From Pithys albifrons albifrons (taxonomy: Eukaryota; Chordata; Aves; Passeriformes; Thamnophilidae): a stretch of DNA of 64,000 bases. The translations under genes were made by a program, and so were the position numbers. Below the pieces are notes generated by a model. The model searched no databases, had not been told where the DNA came from, and was given only the letters and a program-made list of their open reading frames with translations. Location: contig NC_092470.1 in NCBI RefSeq assembly GCF_047495875.1, forward strand, positions 20,200,001 through 20,264,000, in the 5' to 3' direction. Positions 1-11,855 of the stretch are shown here, one piece after another (the stretch's first letter is position 1; each line of letters starts with the position of its first letter).

Positions 1-50
1 TTGGCCTGGATGATCCTGAATGTCTTCTCCAACCTTTATGGGTCTGTGCT
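1..50 (+). mobile_element. CR1 LINE 3' tail fragment
   Basis: The window opens inside a degraded CR1 tail: TGATCCTGAATGTCTTCTCC then AACCTTTATGGGTCTGTG, matching the CR1 end TTGATGATC...GTCTTTTCCAACC...ATGATTCTATG with several changes. It is cut by the window edge and looks old compared with the intronic copies. Confidence 0.6.
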
Positions 51-2050
51 TGTGTAGCCCAGCACTCAGCTGCATCTCAGCCCTGCCCTTCTCCCTCTTC
101 AGGATTTCAACTTTTCAACTTTTGCAGTCTATTCAAAATGCCATTTCTTCTCTCTCCAAGGTCTTCCCACCTTCATCCTCACTCCATTGTTATTAGAACA
201 ATTCATTGCCCTTTTTCTTTATTTCTTTTCCCTCTCAGGGGGTGGGAATGGGTGGATGGGAGTGAGACAGTTCCCTGCCAACTTTCTGCTCCCCAGTTTA
301 TCTCTTAATTGTCCAGTGTTGATCAATCCTGGTGCGTTAATGACTCAGGCAACATGTATTAATTATTTAGGCTGAGAAGGGAGTTCTATCAGATATAGAT
401 GAATAGATGGGAAGGTATTTAGGTCTTACAGGACTTGTGCAAAGCACTGCACATAATCTATGGAGTTCTACAAGTAGCAACAGGAGGTCTAATCCTCTAT
501 ACTGGCAAACTGTTGGCTTGGTCTCTCCCAGATTTAATTACACTGAGGGAAAGCAAAATGTTGTATCTTTAAGGACTAACTGCTCCAGTAAATGCAGCAT
601 TTTAAGGAAGAGAAATGTCCTCACACAAAGGAAAGACACATAATCAGATCAATTGTTCTCTGGCCCTGGTGACAGCAGAGACAAAAGGCTCTGTCTCCTG
701 CATTGTGGCACCAACATCTGGGGGACTACCTTCAAATGTCTCCCCTTGAGGCCTCTCCCAGTTCCAAAACCAGAAAAAAGAACATTGTTTCACACCTCAG
801 GTAGCAGCAGAATGGGCCAGAGCAGCCTGAGGCAGGTGGGACAGTGGGATGGGTGGGAGTTTTGCCATGACCCAAGTGGGAATTGGGTTTGCACCACAGG
901 GAGCTTTGCTGTTGGAATGATGGACCTCACGGGGCTTTGAGTGGCTGAGCAGAGAATTATTTTGTAACTCTCCTGGTTTCCTCTCTTGCCTTGGAGGTGT
1001 TTCATAAAATGAAGCAAATAATTCATAAAAAAGACTCCAGAATATCCAAAAAGTTGCTTCTTACAACAGTCCCTCAGGTTCCCAGGTACCAACCCAAAGC
1101 AGAGCAAAGGCTGAATTCTCAGCTGACACAAACCCACTCAAATCTTGCCTTGCACTGCAGCAGCTTTGGGTTCCTCCTGCCTTGCAGAGCTCTCCTAACC
1201 CAGCAGAAATGGTCCTTTGCAGGATTCTCCTCCCACTGAAGCACAAATGACACTGATATCAGATGTTCTTCTTCCCAGAGCTTCCTCCTCTTGCTCTCCA
1301 GCCTCCCTTTGGATGGACTCTGGGAACTACTGAGCGCGATGCTCCAGAGCCAAGAGGTCCTCAATAATCTTTGAGGAAAGCTCCTAAGTCTCAAAACTGT
1401 CAGAAGACATAAAAAATGAGCTCATTTCAAATGTGCCTCAAATGAGCTCATTTCAAATCTCCACCTCAGCAAGGCTGGTGAAGTTTTGAAGAAACAAGCC
1501 AGAAAACACAAGCAAGCCCAAACCCAGAAACCAGAGTTGAAGACAACCTTTCATTCCGAGTTTCATTTCCAGCCTGGCTTCCTCTCTTTTGGGAACTGAG
1601 CAGCTCTTTGGGAATGGTCAGTTCTGCAGCCATGGTCTGGCACTGTCACATCTGGGCACAGAGTGGTGGCACAGGAGGTGAGGGAGCTGCTTCTCTTTTC
1701 CTGAGGCAGCAGCACTGAGAGAAAGGTCAGGCAGGAGGTGACCCCCGAGCTGAGATCTGGGCCCCTTTACTGAGCAGGCTCCATTAGCAGCACATTCATT
1801 GTCCTGGGAGGGTGTAGCACAGGGACATCTCTGCCTCGGGTGATTGTAACTAATATTTTCTGTGCTCTCTGGTTATAAAAACATTCTGACTTTCAGGAGT
1901 TTCCCTCCATGGCTACAGGTCAGGTGTCCTGGGCTTATGCCACAGCAATTTGAGCAGTATTGCCAGTGAGACTGCAATAATATGTGTATTTAAATAAGAA
2001 TGTGTATGAGAAAGCAAGGAATCAGTGGGCATTTAATAGCTGAGTTATGG
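51..2050. other. Unique intergenic flank, no gene seen
   Basis: No coding potential or repeat family is recognised. A short direct repeat of AATGAGCTCATTTCAAAT occurs twice at about 1,415-1,460. The stretch lies about 11 kb upstream of SMAD3. Confidence 0.6.
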
Positions 2051-2106
2051 TGTGTGTGTGTATATATATATATATACATTTAAAAAAAAAAAAATATATA
2101 TATATA
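2051..2106. repeat. (TG)n/(TA)n and poly-A microsatellite
   Basis: A short TG run passes into TA dinucleotides, a run of A, and TA again. It directly abuts the inverted duplication that starts at 2,107. Confidence 0.85.
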
Positions 2107-2216
2107 CAGCAGAGGGGAAGGCTGCCCTGAAGGAAAACTAAACTTAAAGCCAAATCAGCTTAAACACACAGTGTAGTCCTTGGTGTGGAGGAGAAAGGCA
2201 GAATTACCAACCCAAA
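2107..2216 (+). repeat. Left arm of a 110-bp inverted duplication
   Basis: This segment is the reverse complement of 4,857-4,979, with only one or two base differences and one roughly 13-bp gap. Both arms contain the stretches read on this strand as AAACTTAAAGCCAAATCAGC and GTGGAGGAGAAAGGCAGAAT. The family is not recognised. It could be an unnamed repeat or a local inverted copy. Confidence 0.85.
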
Positions 2217-2338
2217 TATATAGTATATATATATACAGTATATATATAATGTGTGTATATATATATATATATATATACACATACACACACACTATATACA
2301 TACATACACTATACATATACATATATATATATGTTTTT
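2215..2338. repeat. (TA)n/(TG)n microsatellite
   Basis: About 120 bp of mostly TATATA with CA/TG-rich interruptions. It immediately follows the left arm of the inverted duplication and precedes a CR1 fragment. Confidence 0.9.
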
Positions 2339-2344
2339 ATATAT

Positions 2345-2525
2345 GGTTTTTCAACCCAAGGACCCTCAAACTCTTTGCCAACCAGAGAAGCTGTGGCTGC
2401 CCCACCCCTGGGAGTGTCCAAGGCCAGGCTGGACGGGGCTTGGAGCAACCTGGGCTATGGAAGGTGTCCCTGGTGGTGGAACGAGATGGGTTTTAAGGTC
2501 CTTCCAACCCAAACCATTCTGGGAT
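2345..2525 (+). mobile_element. Old CR1 3' end fragment
   Basis: The segment reads as a diverged CR1 3' region: ...CTGGACGGGGCTTGGAGCAA...GGTGTCCCTGGTGG...AAGGTCCTTCCAACCCAAACCATTCTGGGAT. This tail differs from the younger copies that end in CCATTCTATGATTCT, so it belongs to a different, older subfamily. Confidence 0.8.
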
Positions 2526-2599
2526 CTTTTTCACACTCTGATTTCTTGCCTCTAGTAGGTTTTGGATCATGCCCCAGTGGGGTTTTGGATCAGGGTCCC

Positions 2600-3470
2600 C
2601 CCAAATAAAGGAGCCAGTTCAGAAAGGATATTGAGGTGCTGGAGCGGGGCCAGAGAAGAGCAACGAGGCTGGAGAAGGGACTGGATGTGGCACTGAGTGT
2701 CCTCTGAAACACCTCCAGGGACAGAGAATCCAACATGTCTTGATCCAACCCCACTGGGATCACCAGCCCAGGGCACAGAGTGCCAGAGTGATCCCAGTGG
2801 GGTTGGATCAAGGGTTGGATTTGATGATCTCAGAGGTTTCTTCTAAGCCAAGTGAGAAGAGCAAGGAGGCTGGAGAAGGGACTGGAGCACAAGTGCTGTG
2901 GGGAGAGGCTGAGGGAGCTGGGGGTGTTCAGCCTGGAGAAGAGGAGGCTCAGAGGTGACCTCAGCACTGTCTGGAACTGCCTGAAGGGAAGTTGTGGCCA
3001 GGTGGGGGTTGGTCTCTTCTCCCAGGCACTCAGCAATAGGACAAGGGGGCACGATGGGCTCAAGCTCTGCCAGGGGAGGTTTAGGTTGGATATCAGAAAG
3101 AAATTCTTTGCAGAGAGAGTGCTCAGGGATTGGAATGGGCTGCCCAGAGAGGGGGTGGATTCCCCATCCCTGGAGGTTTTTCAGCTGAGCTTGGCCGTGG
3201 CACTGAGTGCCATGATCTGGTAAAGGGACTGGAGTTGGATCAAGGGTTGGACTTGATGATCTCAGAGGTCTTTTCCAACTCAATCCATTCTGTGATTCTC
3301 TGGATGTGGCACTGAGTGAGAATCCACCATGTCTTGATCCAACCCTACTGTGATCACCAGCCCAGGGCACTCTGTGCCCTGGGCTGGTGATCACAGTGGG
3401 GTTGGATCAAGGGTTGGACTTGATGATCTTGGAGGTCTTTTCCAACCCAATCCATTCTATGATTCTATTT
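2600..3470 (+). mobile_element. Composite CR1: internal fragment, palindrome, ORF2 C-terminus, palindrome, tail
   Basis: From about 2,600 the sequence matches internal CR1 ORF2 (AGCAACGAGGCTGGAGAAGG), jumps to a fold-back (2,739-2,813), then restarts as CR1. It encodes an uninterrupted C-terminal end of the CR1 ORF2 protein (2,866-3,223; key stretches [26 protein letters not shown] and [19 protein letters not shown]), ending at TAA. Next come a CR1 tail, a second fold-back (3,334-3,410) and a second tail ending about 3,468. CR1 moves by target-primed reverse transcription and is usually 5' truncated. The palindromes and double tail are not part of a standard CR1. Confidence 0.85.
3334..3410. 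repeat. 77-bp CR1-associated hairpin palindrome (type copy)
   Basis: The left arm (3,334-3,370) runs from TTGATCCAACCC to CCCAGGGCAC. The loop is TCT (3,371-3,373). The right arm (3,374-3,410) runs from GTGCCCTGGG to GGTTGGATCAA. The 37-nt arms pair with one mismatch. Related copies, some with shortened arms, start near 2,739, 11,328, 16,049, 16,521, 20,115, 30,639, 32,478, 36,047, 37,323, 38,738 and 38,931. A half copy lies near 16,350 and a right-arm copy near 32,641. Confidence 0.95.
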
Positions 3471-4511
3471 CTTTTTCCCAGCTCCTCTTTCGCACTGTGG
3501 GCGTAAATCACATTTTCCTTGCTCTAAGTGGGGAGCTGCAACCAACTCCTGTGCCTTTGGGGGAGGCGTGGAAAAGAAATCTGGCTGATTCTAAATAAAA
3601 GTTGCTGTCAGATCAACCTTGATAGCAGAGATAATGAGGGTGGTCACATGGGAATAAAGATCCAGGGTTTGGTTTAATCATCGTTCCGTATCAGCTGCTC
3701 CGATCCGGCTCGGCGTGACTAAGGCAAATAAAGGTTTGGTAACTGAAATTCTCTCCCTCCTCTCCCTCCCCCTTTCCAGCACCCACAGTGTTGGTTTCAG
3801 TGACTTTAAAACAGGTAAATCCCCAGAGAACATCTGTAAGGGCTGTAAAGGGACAGAGTTTTCATGGAGAGGGATCTGAAGCTGAGCTATGAAAGAGATT
3901 TCTCAAGGCAAGGAATAGTAGTAAGGTCATAAAAATCACATGTTCCTTTGAAAATGTCTGTCAAGGCTGTACCCAGCTGCCTAAATTGGCTTCCTTTAAC
4001 TTCACAGGGTCTCTCTAAGTGCTGGAGCACATGATTTTCAATTTACTCCCAACAGCATGCGAGGGGAGGGACCATCAGCATTGAAACAATTGCTTTGATA
4101 CATAACCAAAAGCCCTGTGACTTGTGATTAATAAAAATTTCCCAAAACCTCTTATCAAAACCAACAAGGAGCCTCACATAGGCAGCCTTGAGCTTTGGTT
4201 TGAAAGCTTGACATGGACCCAAATGATGCTGGTCAGCTTATCCTAAAAGAAAGAATAAAGAGTGGAGGATCCCAATGTGTTACAATAAAGCAGCGTTTGA
4301 GGTTTCCTTAATTTGTTCAGTATCTCAGGTAAACTAAACTTATGATTAATTGCATTTTCTCCACAGCTCATGATTAATTGCATTTTCTCTCAGCATTTTC
4401 TTCTGCACTGTCCCTGCCTCTCAAGACTTGACTGCAAGCTCACACAGGTGATGTTTCTTAAACCCTGAACTCCCAGAAGCACAAAATTGCATCAGAACCT
4501 CAGGCCACACC
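3471..4511. other. Unique intergenic sequence with a small TAAT-containing duplication
   Basis: No gene or known repeat is seen. At 4,342-4,361 and 4,370-4,389 the 19-mer ATGATTAATTGCATTTTCT occurs twice, 28 bp apart, each copy with a TAAT homeodomain core. Confidence 0.55.
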
Positions 4512-4707
4512 TTCTCTTCCTCTCCTCTCTCCTCTCCTCTCCTCTCCTCTCGTCTCCTCTCCTCTCCTCTCGTCTCCTCTCCTCTCCTCTCCTCTCCTCT
4601 CCTCTCCTCTCCTCTCCTCTCCTCTCCTCTCCTCTCCTCTCCTCTCCTCTCCTCTCCTCTCCTCTCCTCTCCTCTCCTCTCCTCTCCTCTCCTCTCCTCT
4701 CCTCTCC
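4512..4707. repeat. (CTCCT)n pentanucleotide array
   Basis: About 195 bp of nearly pure CTCCT repeats with two CTCGT variants near the left end. It is all-pyrimidine on this strand and is the reverse complement of the array at 5,373-5,701. Open frames across it are artefacts. Confidence 0.98.
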
Positions 4708-4856
4708 CTCTCCTCTGTGGACAAGGACAAGGTAGGAGACATGAACCCTCTGAGATAACAGCCAAAGGAGAAGCAAATAAACAGCACTATTGTTTTAATT
4801 TAATTGCTACCATTTCAAACCCATTTCAAAGGGTCTTGACTGGGGAGTTTTCAGTG

Positions 4857-4979
4857 TTTGGGTTGGTAATTCTGCCTTTCTCCTCCACACCAAGGACTGC
4901 ACTGTGTGTTTAAGCTGATTTGGCTTTAAGTTTAGTTTTCCTTCAGGGCAGCCTGCCCAGGTTTCTTTCCCCTCTGCTG
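4857..4979 (-). repeat. Right arm of the inverted duplication (pairs with 2,107-2,216)
   Basis: This is the reverse complement of the left arm, with an additional roughly 13 bp near its 3' side (around CCTGCCCAGGTTTC). The arms are 2.6 kb apart. Confidence 0.85.
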
Positions 4980-5372
4980 CCAGACTTGGCAGTGCTTTAG
5001 CAGAGCATTTCAGCCTCACTAGCAAAGAGCCCTCACACAAAGCACTTTATTTCCCCCCAGAACAAATAAACAAGGAGTAAACATCCCTCCTCTCTCTCTC
5101 ACACACACTCAGGGAGCATTTCCTTGGGGATTCTCCTCCCCTTTGTGACACTCCTATAGCCAAGGTAGGGCTTGAGCTTTCTGAAGACTGTTTGAGAAAG
5201 CAAAGCTGCACTTTTGCAATAATAAGTACTCAGAGGATGATTTAAAGGAAAAAATAAACGAGGTTTTTCTCTGTGTACACGCACAGCTCATGGACTCTGT
5301 CCAGTTCAGCTGTTTGGGTATCCCAGTATGAATGTGACTGTGCTCTGCTCCAAATGGAGTGAAATCCCTGGG

Positions 5373-5701
5373 AGAGGAGAGGAGGAGGAGGAGGAGAGAG
5401 GAGAGGAGAGAGAGGAGAGGAGAGAGAGGAGAGGAGAGGAGAGGAGAGGAGAGGAGAGGAGAGGAGAGGAGAGGAGAGGAGAGGAGAGGAGAGGAGGAGA
5501 GGAGAGGAGAGGAGAGGAGAGGAGAGGAGAGGAGAGGAGAGAGAGGAGAGGAGAGGAGAGGAGGAGGAGAGGAGAGGAGAGGAGAGGAGAGGAGAGGAGA
5601 GGAGAGGAGAGGAGAGGAGAGGAGAGGAGAGGAGAGGAGAGGAGAGGAGAGGAGAGGAGAGGAGAGGAGAGAGGAGAGGAGAGGAGAGGGAGAGGAGAGA
5701 A
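5373..5701. repeat. (AGGAG)n polypurine array
   Basis: About 330 bp of GGAGA/AGGAG pentamers with occasional AGG and GA phase shifts. It is complementary to the pyrimidine array 670 bp upstream, so together they form a large potential inverted repeat. Confidence 0.98.
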
Positions 5702-8700
5702 GCAGGCAATTTGTAGTGGTTTGATTTTCCTCTTTTTTCATCTTGAAGAGTGCACTTTCTTGGGTTACACATTAAGCTGTCAGGAGGTAAAATCAACATT
5801 TGGGATTCTACACAGAGCTTGAAATGTTGCTCCACAAATTGTGGCTATCCAGAACTTCTCCCATAAATCCTGGGGTTGTTTTCCTTATCTTAGCAAGTTA
5901 TGTATAAATATTAACATATTATTCATGGGCAAATAATTCCACACCCCTCCTTGCCCCTGCTGCTGCCTTAAAGAGGATTCTTGTTTCAGATGACAGTCCC
6001 TTTGTAGGACCTCAGTTTGTGCTTCAGGTTAAGAGAATTAAAATAAAAACACACAAAAAGGGGTCAGGTCCAACACATGTTGCCAGGAGGGTTTCTCTCT
6101 CCCAAGAGCACAAGGGTGGGATTTCCCCCTCCAGTACAGGTGAATTTTTTGGTTCAAATGTTCCTTGAGAACCTCCTTTGTGCACAAAGAAAAGTGTATT
6201 TTCCCTGTGGAGGGGCTGGACACGGCAGCAGTTGTGGACAAGAGGCCATTGCAAGTGGAACATGTGAAAACAGGGCCCTATTCATAAAAGTAATATATTT
6301 ATATTTGCTCATTAAAAGCCTTTGCTCAGGAGCTCTTTTAAAGTCCAGCTGGATATAAAATGCCCACTCGAGAAGCCAAAATGAAGATTCCAACAGATGT
6401 GCCCTGGCAAAGAGGAGGGTGCAGACACAGCAAGGAATTCAGAATGGACAGACAGTCATCCATGGTCAGAGGGATCTCCACCAGAATGTTTGTGGCTGGA
6501 GCTGGAGGTCACCTGTAACAAGCCTCTGTTTTCAGGGGCTGGCCTAGTTCTTTATTTTTTTTTTCTGACTGCAGCTTCTTGGTGCTTTTTGTACTGCAGG
6601 AGGACCACCTGTAATTCCACGTGGCCCTCAGTCACTCTCCCAACCAGAGGAGGGAAATGCCTCAGGGGGAGAATCTCCACAAAAACTGGGGCTTTGGATT
6701 TTGTTTGAACAACAAGGCACACTTTAAAAGCCACAAAATTTCAGGTTGCAAGACCTGGAATGGACAAGTGTTTGTGCACAGAGCCCCAGCCTGGTCTGCA
6801 AAGGGCCAGCAGGTGCTGCCTCCTCCCAAGCCTGGTGCTGAAAGTCCTCTCCATCTCCAGGATATCAGCACAGCCCACTGATATCTGTCCAGTGACAGTT
6901 TTATCTCCAGCTTAATTGAGAGCATATTAATTACAGGCTGTTCACACATTTGTCAAGATTAGATCTGGCCTTATCCAAGTGGTTCAGCTGAGGGCTCAGC
7001 CCCAGGAGGTTTGTGTGTCCCTCTGTGTCCTCTGAGGGACAGGGGAAGGTGCTGTGGTGACCCCAGCAAGATGCTTTGCTGTCTCTCATGAAGCCAAAAA
7101 GCCAAACCAAAGGGCTGCCCCCAGATTATTGGCTGCCACCTCCTCTCTCACTGGACACTCCTAAACCATGCCAGGAATTGCCACATGAGGTCTGTTGAGA
7201 GCTCAAAGATGAGCAGGGAAAAGCAGAGTTAGGAGTGCCATTCCCAAGCCCCTGGAGGGAGTGTTTTTTAAGCAGGTCTGTGAGGGCCCTGCCCAGCAGG
7301 GTGTCCCATCCTGTTGAAGCAGAGGCTCTGCTGCTTCCCCTGCAGCTGTGGGTGCCCCCAGAGCCCCAAGCCCAGGGGAGCAGCCCAGGGCTCAGGGCAC
7401 ACCACAGACAGGCACCCTCCTGGCTGGAGCTGCCTCGTGCCACAGGGAACACAGAGGGCACAGCTCAGATTTCCCAGAGATCACCCACCTGCCCCAACCT
7501 CAACACTGCCCTTTCCCTTCCTGTGTGGCCACCAGGACCTGTGTAGTTCATAAAAAAATTACTGAGGGACTCAATCATACAGGCAATATGTTCTCAGTGG
7601 ATGATTTTGGTTCCTCCTTAGCTCTGCCCTGAGCCCCAGAATGGCCAGTGAAGGCCACTTGGAAATGAAACTCAGAAGCAGAGAGATCTTGGAGTGCAGG
7701 AATGGCCTGTCCATGGATCACCAGGGAGGTTCAACTCCAGTTCAGGAGCACCTGCACAATGAAGTGCCACAAACTGGGAGAGTGTGTTAGAAGGAGCCCT
7801 GTGGACATGCTGCCTTCTCTTTGTTCCTTGGGGACTGCCACAGTCACAGAGAGGATTCTGCCTTAACTCCACCTTTGGTTAGAGCTGCTTGTGGGATTTT
7901 TGCACTTCTGAGCCTCTTGGAACACACAGGTGGATTAACTTGTGTGCATGGAGCATTAGGAATCTTCAGCAAGGCAATATTTGAATGTATATTCTTGTTT
8001 TCTCATCTGTGGAGGAGAATAATTGCTGCACCCTGCAAGGGTTTGGGGATACACAGCCCTGACATTAATGCTGGAGACATTAACTCAGAATGACCTTGCT
8101 TTTGTTGTGACTCACACCCCAAGTTATTTTCCTGTAGGTTTGTTCTGAGTGATTAACACAGGTCTGCTTGCATATAAATGCTGTTCTACACACACACATA
8201 TATATATATAAATATTACCTTCACCAAGGAAAGCTGCCACACTTTCCCTTGTTTATGCACATGATACATGACATAAACTCCAAGTTAAATGCCACAGCCC
8301 TTATTTCTAAGGTAAGGTATGAATTTCAAACCCCCTCCTTGCTTTCACTACTGCCCATCTCATCCCTCAGCCTGGCTGCTACTTGGGGAATGAAGAACAA
8401 GTGCAGCTGAGGAGGCAAATCCCAGTTTGCTACAAACTTCCCAGCTTGTCCACCTGCTTCTCTTGGTCAGTGCTGTTGGAAACTTCCCTTCCACACACGG
8501 GTAGGGAATTGTAGCTAATGTTTCACAGAGTGAAAGGGAGATGGGGCAGCACACCAGGAGCTGGTTCTCAACCACTCCCTGCTCCTCCAGGTGGCCACCC
8601 TTGCAGGTTGGGGCAGCCTGGGAGCTGTCCCAGCAGGCAGGAGGCTCCCCCAGCACCAGGAGCAGCCCTGGCCACGCTCCCTCCCCTGCCTGTCCCAGCA

Positions 8701-11100
8701 CATCCCTCCTGCAGGGCTGGCGGGGAGGGAGGGAGGTCCTGTCTGCCCCACAATCCCTCCTGGCTGCTCCAAGGATGCCAAGGGACCATGGAAGCCATTC
8801 CTCAGCCTCTCAAGCTGCTCAAACTGTTTCCAATCGAGGTACAAATGAGCTCCAGCAAACACCTTCTTGTTTCTCATGCTAATTTTACATTGTTCCTGGA
8901 GCAGAGCCCAATTTTTTCTCTTTGTGAAAGTAAAATTGAAATTCTGCTCCTCTTCATTAAACCAATGCATGTAGACAATATTTTTCAGCCATTTGAAGGT
9001 GTTTTAGTGAAATGAAAAGAGCTGTAAAGGGTTTGGGGGGTTTCTTGAAGTATCTGGTTTTCTGACATTATTGCAGACTTTATGTATTTGTATTTTTCAG
9101 CAAGAGTAAACTGTGATAAGCTCCTGAACCTCTACTATGCCCCAAGCAAAGAAAGAGAACGACCTTCAGAAAGTAAATAACAAATTGTATCACAAATAAT
9201 AAGCATAATCACAAAAAAGAAGCATCACCTTCTCCTGCTTCCAAGGCCTCAGACTTTGTGTAAACCAGCAAATGGCTCAGATCACTCAGAACTGGGATGG
9301 TCCTGCTTTTCCTCTCCGTTAACTTTTCCACTATGAGAGTGTCCAAAACTCTCAGAAATAAAGGGCTACTGTGCAGGGGTTCAGAAAGTCATATTTTCAT
9401 AGAACAGTTCATTCTTACAGGTAACCCAGCAGGCACACAGGCTGTTCCACAAAATGTCATGGCCTTCAGCTTCACAAGTCCTCCCACATCCCAACCCCAA
9501 AGGTTTGCTTGTTTTCAGTTGTGTTTTTGGTGCTGCTGTGGCTCAGAGGTTGGCTCAGAGGTTTAGCTGCCTCATTTAGGAGATTGTAAGCAAGGGAGAC
9601 CCAGTTTGGTTTAGTGTCTAGCAAATTATATTCACCTTTTGGCCACTAAATCACTGTGCAAACCACTCAGCTCTCCCTCTCCTTCCCCTTATTCAAATAG
9701 CCCCAGTTGATCCCTTGTGATATGACTGGGAGGAGTGAAGAGCAGCCCATGAACATGTCCAGAAAACTCTGGAAGTGCTGCTGGACCGAGGGCACAATAT
9801 GAATTGTGAGGGTGGCAATGAGATTGGAGCACTATGGAAAACTTTCTGGAATTGTCCCCATGAGCTCCTACCTAGAAAATATTTATTTAGAAAGAAATGT
9901 TGATTCCCCAAAGAGATCTGCCCTGAGATCACCCTGATGTGGAATGGACTTGCCATGTTTGAGGCAGGTCCTTCAGTCCTGGGTTTCTTTTACTTGCAAA
10001 ATGTGCTGGGCCAAGAATAAAGAAAATAGAAAAAGATTATTTAACTTCACCACAGTAAAAAAGTGTAATAAATACGTATTTCTACATTTAAAAATGTATT
10101 TAACTTCCCCATTTTTGTTTCACATCTTCGAGATATTCTCTAAAGTTGTGAAACACAATTTTTAAATAAGAGTTCAGAGTCTTAAATAATCATAAAGTAT
10201 CAGAAACTTGGTCTTTTCAGAAAACTCAAAATATGCAGCAAGTCAACAGCACTGGCAAGTCAGTAATTTAAGGCATCCTGACACTATTTACACTAAAAGC
10301 AACATGTTTTTGCTTTGTTTTAGAGGTATTGAGGAACTGTTTCCTCCAACAACGTTGGCATCATCTGCAGGAGTTCCACATCTTTGCACTTCAGGCATCT
10401 CCAACCAGGGCAGCCAAAAACTGGGTCAGGGCAACACTCCAACATTTTCGTGGTGAGCCTCCAAAATTCGAGACACTCAGGGAATGCCTGTTGGGGAATA
10501 ATGGGAGAATGTTGGAGGGGGAAAAAACACAGAGAAGGGTGTGTTTGATTTGTAGCCAATATTGATATTTCAAAAAGTGGTGCTGTCAATTTGGAATAAA
10601 ACACTGGGTTTGGAATCCCTGTGAAAGCCAAGCCAGTGGCCTCAGGTGGTGTCTGATCCCACAGGATCCTCCCCTGCCACAAGGCAATCTGTGTGGTTGG
10701 CTGCTCCCAGGCCATGGGCACGGGAAGGTTTGGGATCCCACCTCTCCAGGAGTCTCCCACTGGGTTGCTCTGGAACCTGGAATGTGGCACTGTTGGGTTG
10801 GCAGAACTTTTGGGTCCAGGAGCTGCCGAGCAGCGCCGGAGGCTTCCCAGATTTGGGCTCCATGACCCTTTCCAGATGCAGAAAATTGGGAAGCACATCC
10901 CAGCTCCTAAACTCTGAATTAGAGAGCCAGGTCCCACAGAGCTCTGAGGTCCCACAGAGCTCTGAGCCCGTTGCTCCTGGGCAGCTGTTGCAAGTTGCTG
11001 AGCAGCAGCTGGAGCTGAGAAACGGGAACCAGCCTTGCTTGGAGGCACCTGGTGACTCTGCAGGTGGTCCTTGGCCTCCTTGCTGCTTGCTCAGCACCAT
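5702..11100. other. Unique intergenic sequence, no gene seen
   Basis: More than 5 kb of ordinary-composition DNA. All open frames are short, overlap on both strands and show no recognisable protein. Small features are a TA run at about 8,200-8,217 and a tandem duplicate of GGTCCCACAGAGCTCTGA at about 10,930-10,966. Enhancers of SMAD3 could lie here but none can be named. Confidence 0.55.
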
Positions 11101-11855
11101 TTTGGCCTGGATCAAGAATAGTGTGGTCAGCAGGATGAGGGAAGGGATTCTCCCCCTGTGGTGAGGCCACACCTTGAGTGTTGTGTTCAGTTCTGGGCCC
11201 CTCAGTTCAGGAAAGAGATTGGGGTGCTGGGGCAGGTCCAGAGAAGAGCAACGAGGCTGGAGAAGGGACTGGATGTGGCACTGAGTGTCCTCTTAAACAC
11301 CTCCAGGGACAAAGAATCCACCAGGTCTTGATCCAACCCCACTGTGATCACCAGCCCAGGGCACTCTGTGCCAGAGTGATCCCAGTGGGGTTGGATCAAG
11401 GGTTGGATTTGATGATCTCAGAGATTTCTTCCAAGCCAAGTGAGAAGAGAAGAGCAATGAGGCTGGAGAAGGGACTGGAGCACAAGTGCTGTGGGGAGAG
11501 GCTGAGGGAGCTGGGGGTGTTCAGCCTGGAGAAGAGGAGGCTCAGAGGAACTGCCTGACAGGGGTTGTACCCAGGGGGGCCGTTGGTCTCTTCTCCCAGG
11601 AACCAACAGTAGGACAAGAGGGCACAGCTTGAGCTCTGCCAGGGGAGGTTTAGGTTGGATATCAGAAAGAAATTCTTTATAGAGAAAGTGCTCAGGCCTT
11701 GGAATGTTCTGCCCAGAGAGGGGGTGGATTCCCCATCCCTGGAGGTGTTTAAGGTGACACTGGATGTGGGCTGGTGATCACAGTGGGGTTGGATCAAGGG
11801 CTGGACTGGATGGTCTCAGAGGTCTCTTCCAACCCAACTGATTTTGTGATTTTGG
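11101..11855 (+). mobile_element. Composite CR1 with an internal fold-back
   Basis: The left part (about 11,101-11,270) encodes a stretch of CR1 ORF2 around [14 protein letters not shown] but is broken by a stop (TGA at 11,162) and frame changes. It then enters the fold-back (11,328-11,399), a CR1 tail, and a second CR1 body (about 11,447-11,750) with internal deletions. The final tail ends GATTTTGTGATTTTG. It ends less than 0.5 kb from the SMAD3 CpG island. Confidence 0.85.

Noticed and set aside
10320..11164. Overlapping open frames on both strands (about 240 and 170 residues) upstream of SMAD3
   Set aside because: No recognisable domain, similar openness on both strands, no splice or promoter signals, and partial overlap with CR1 near 11.1 kb.
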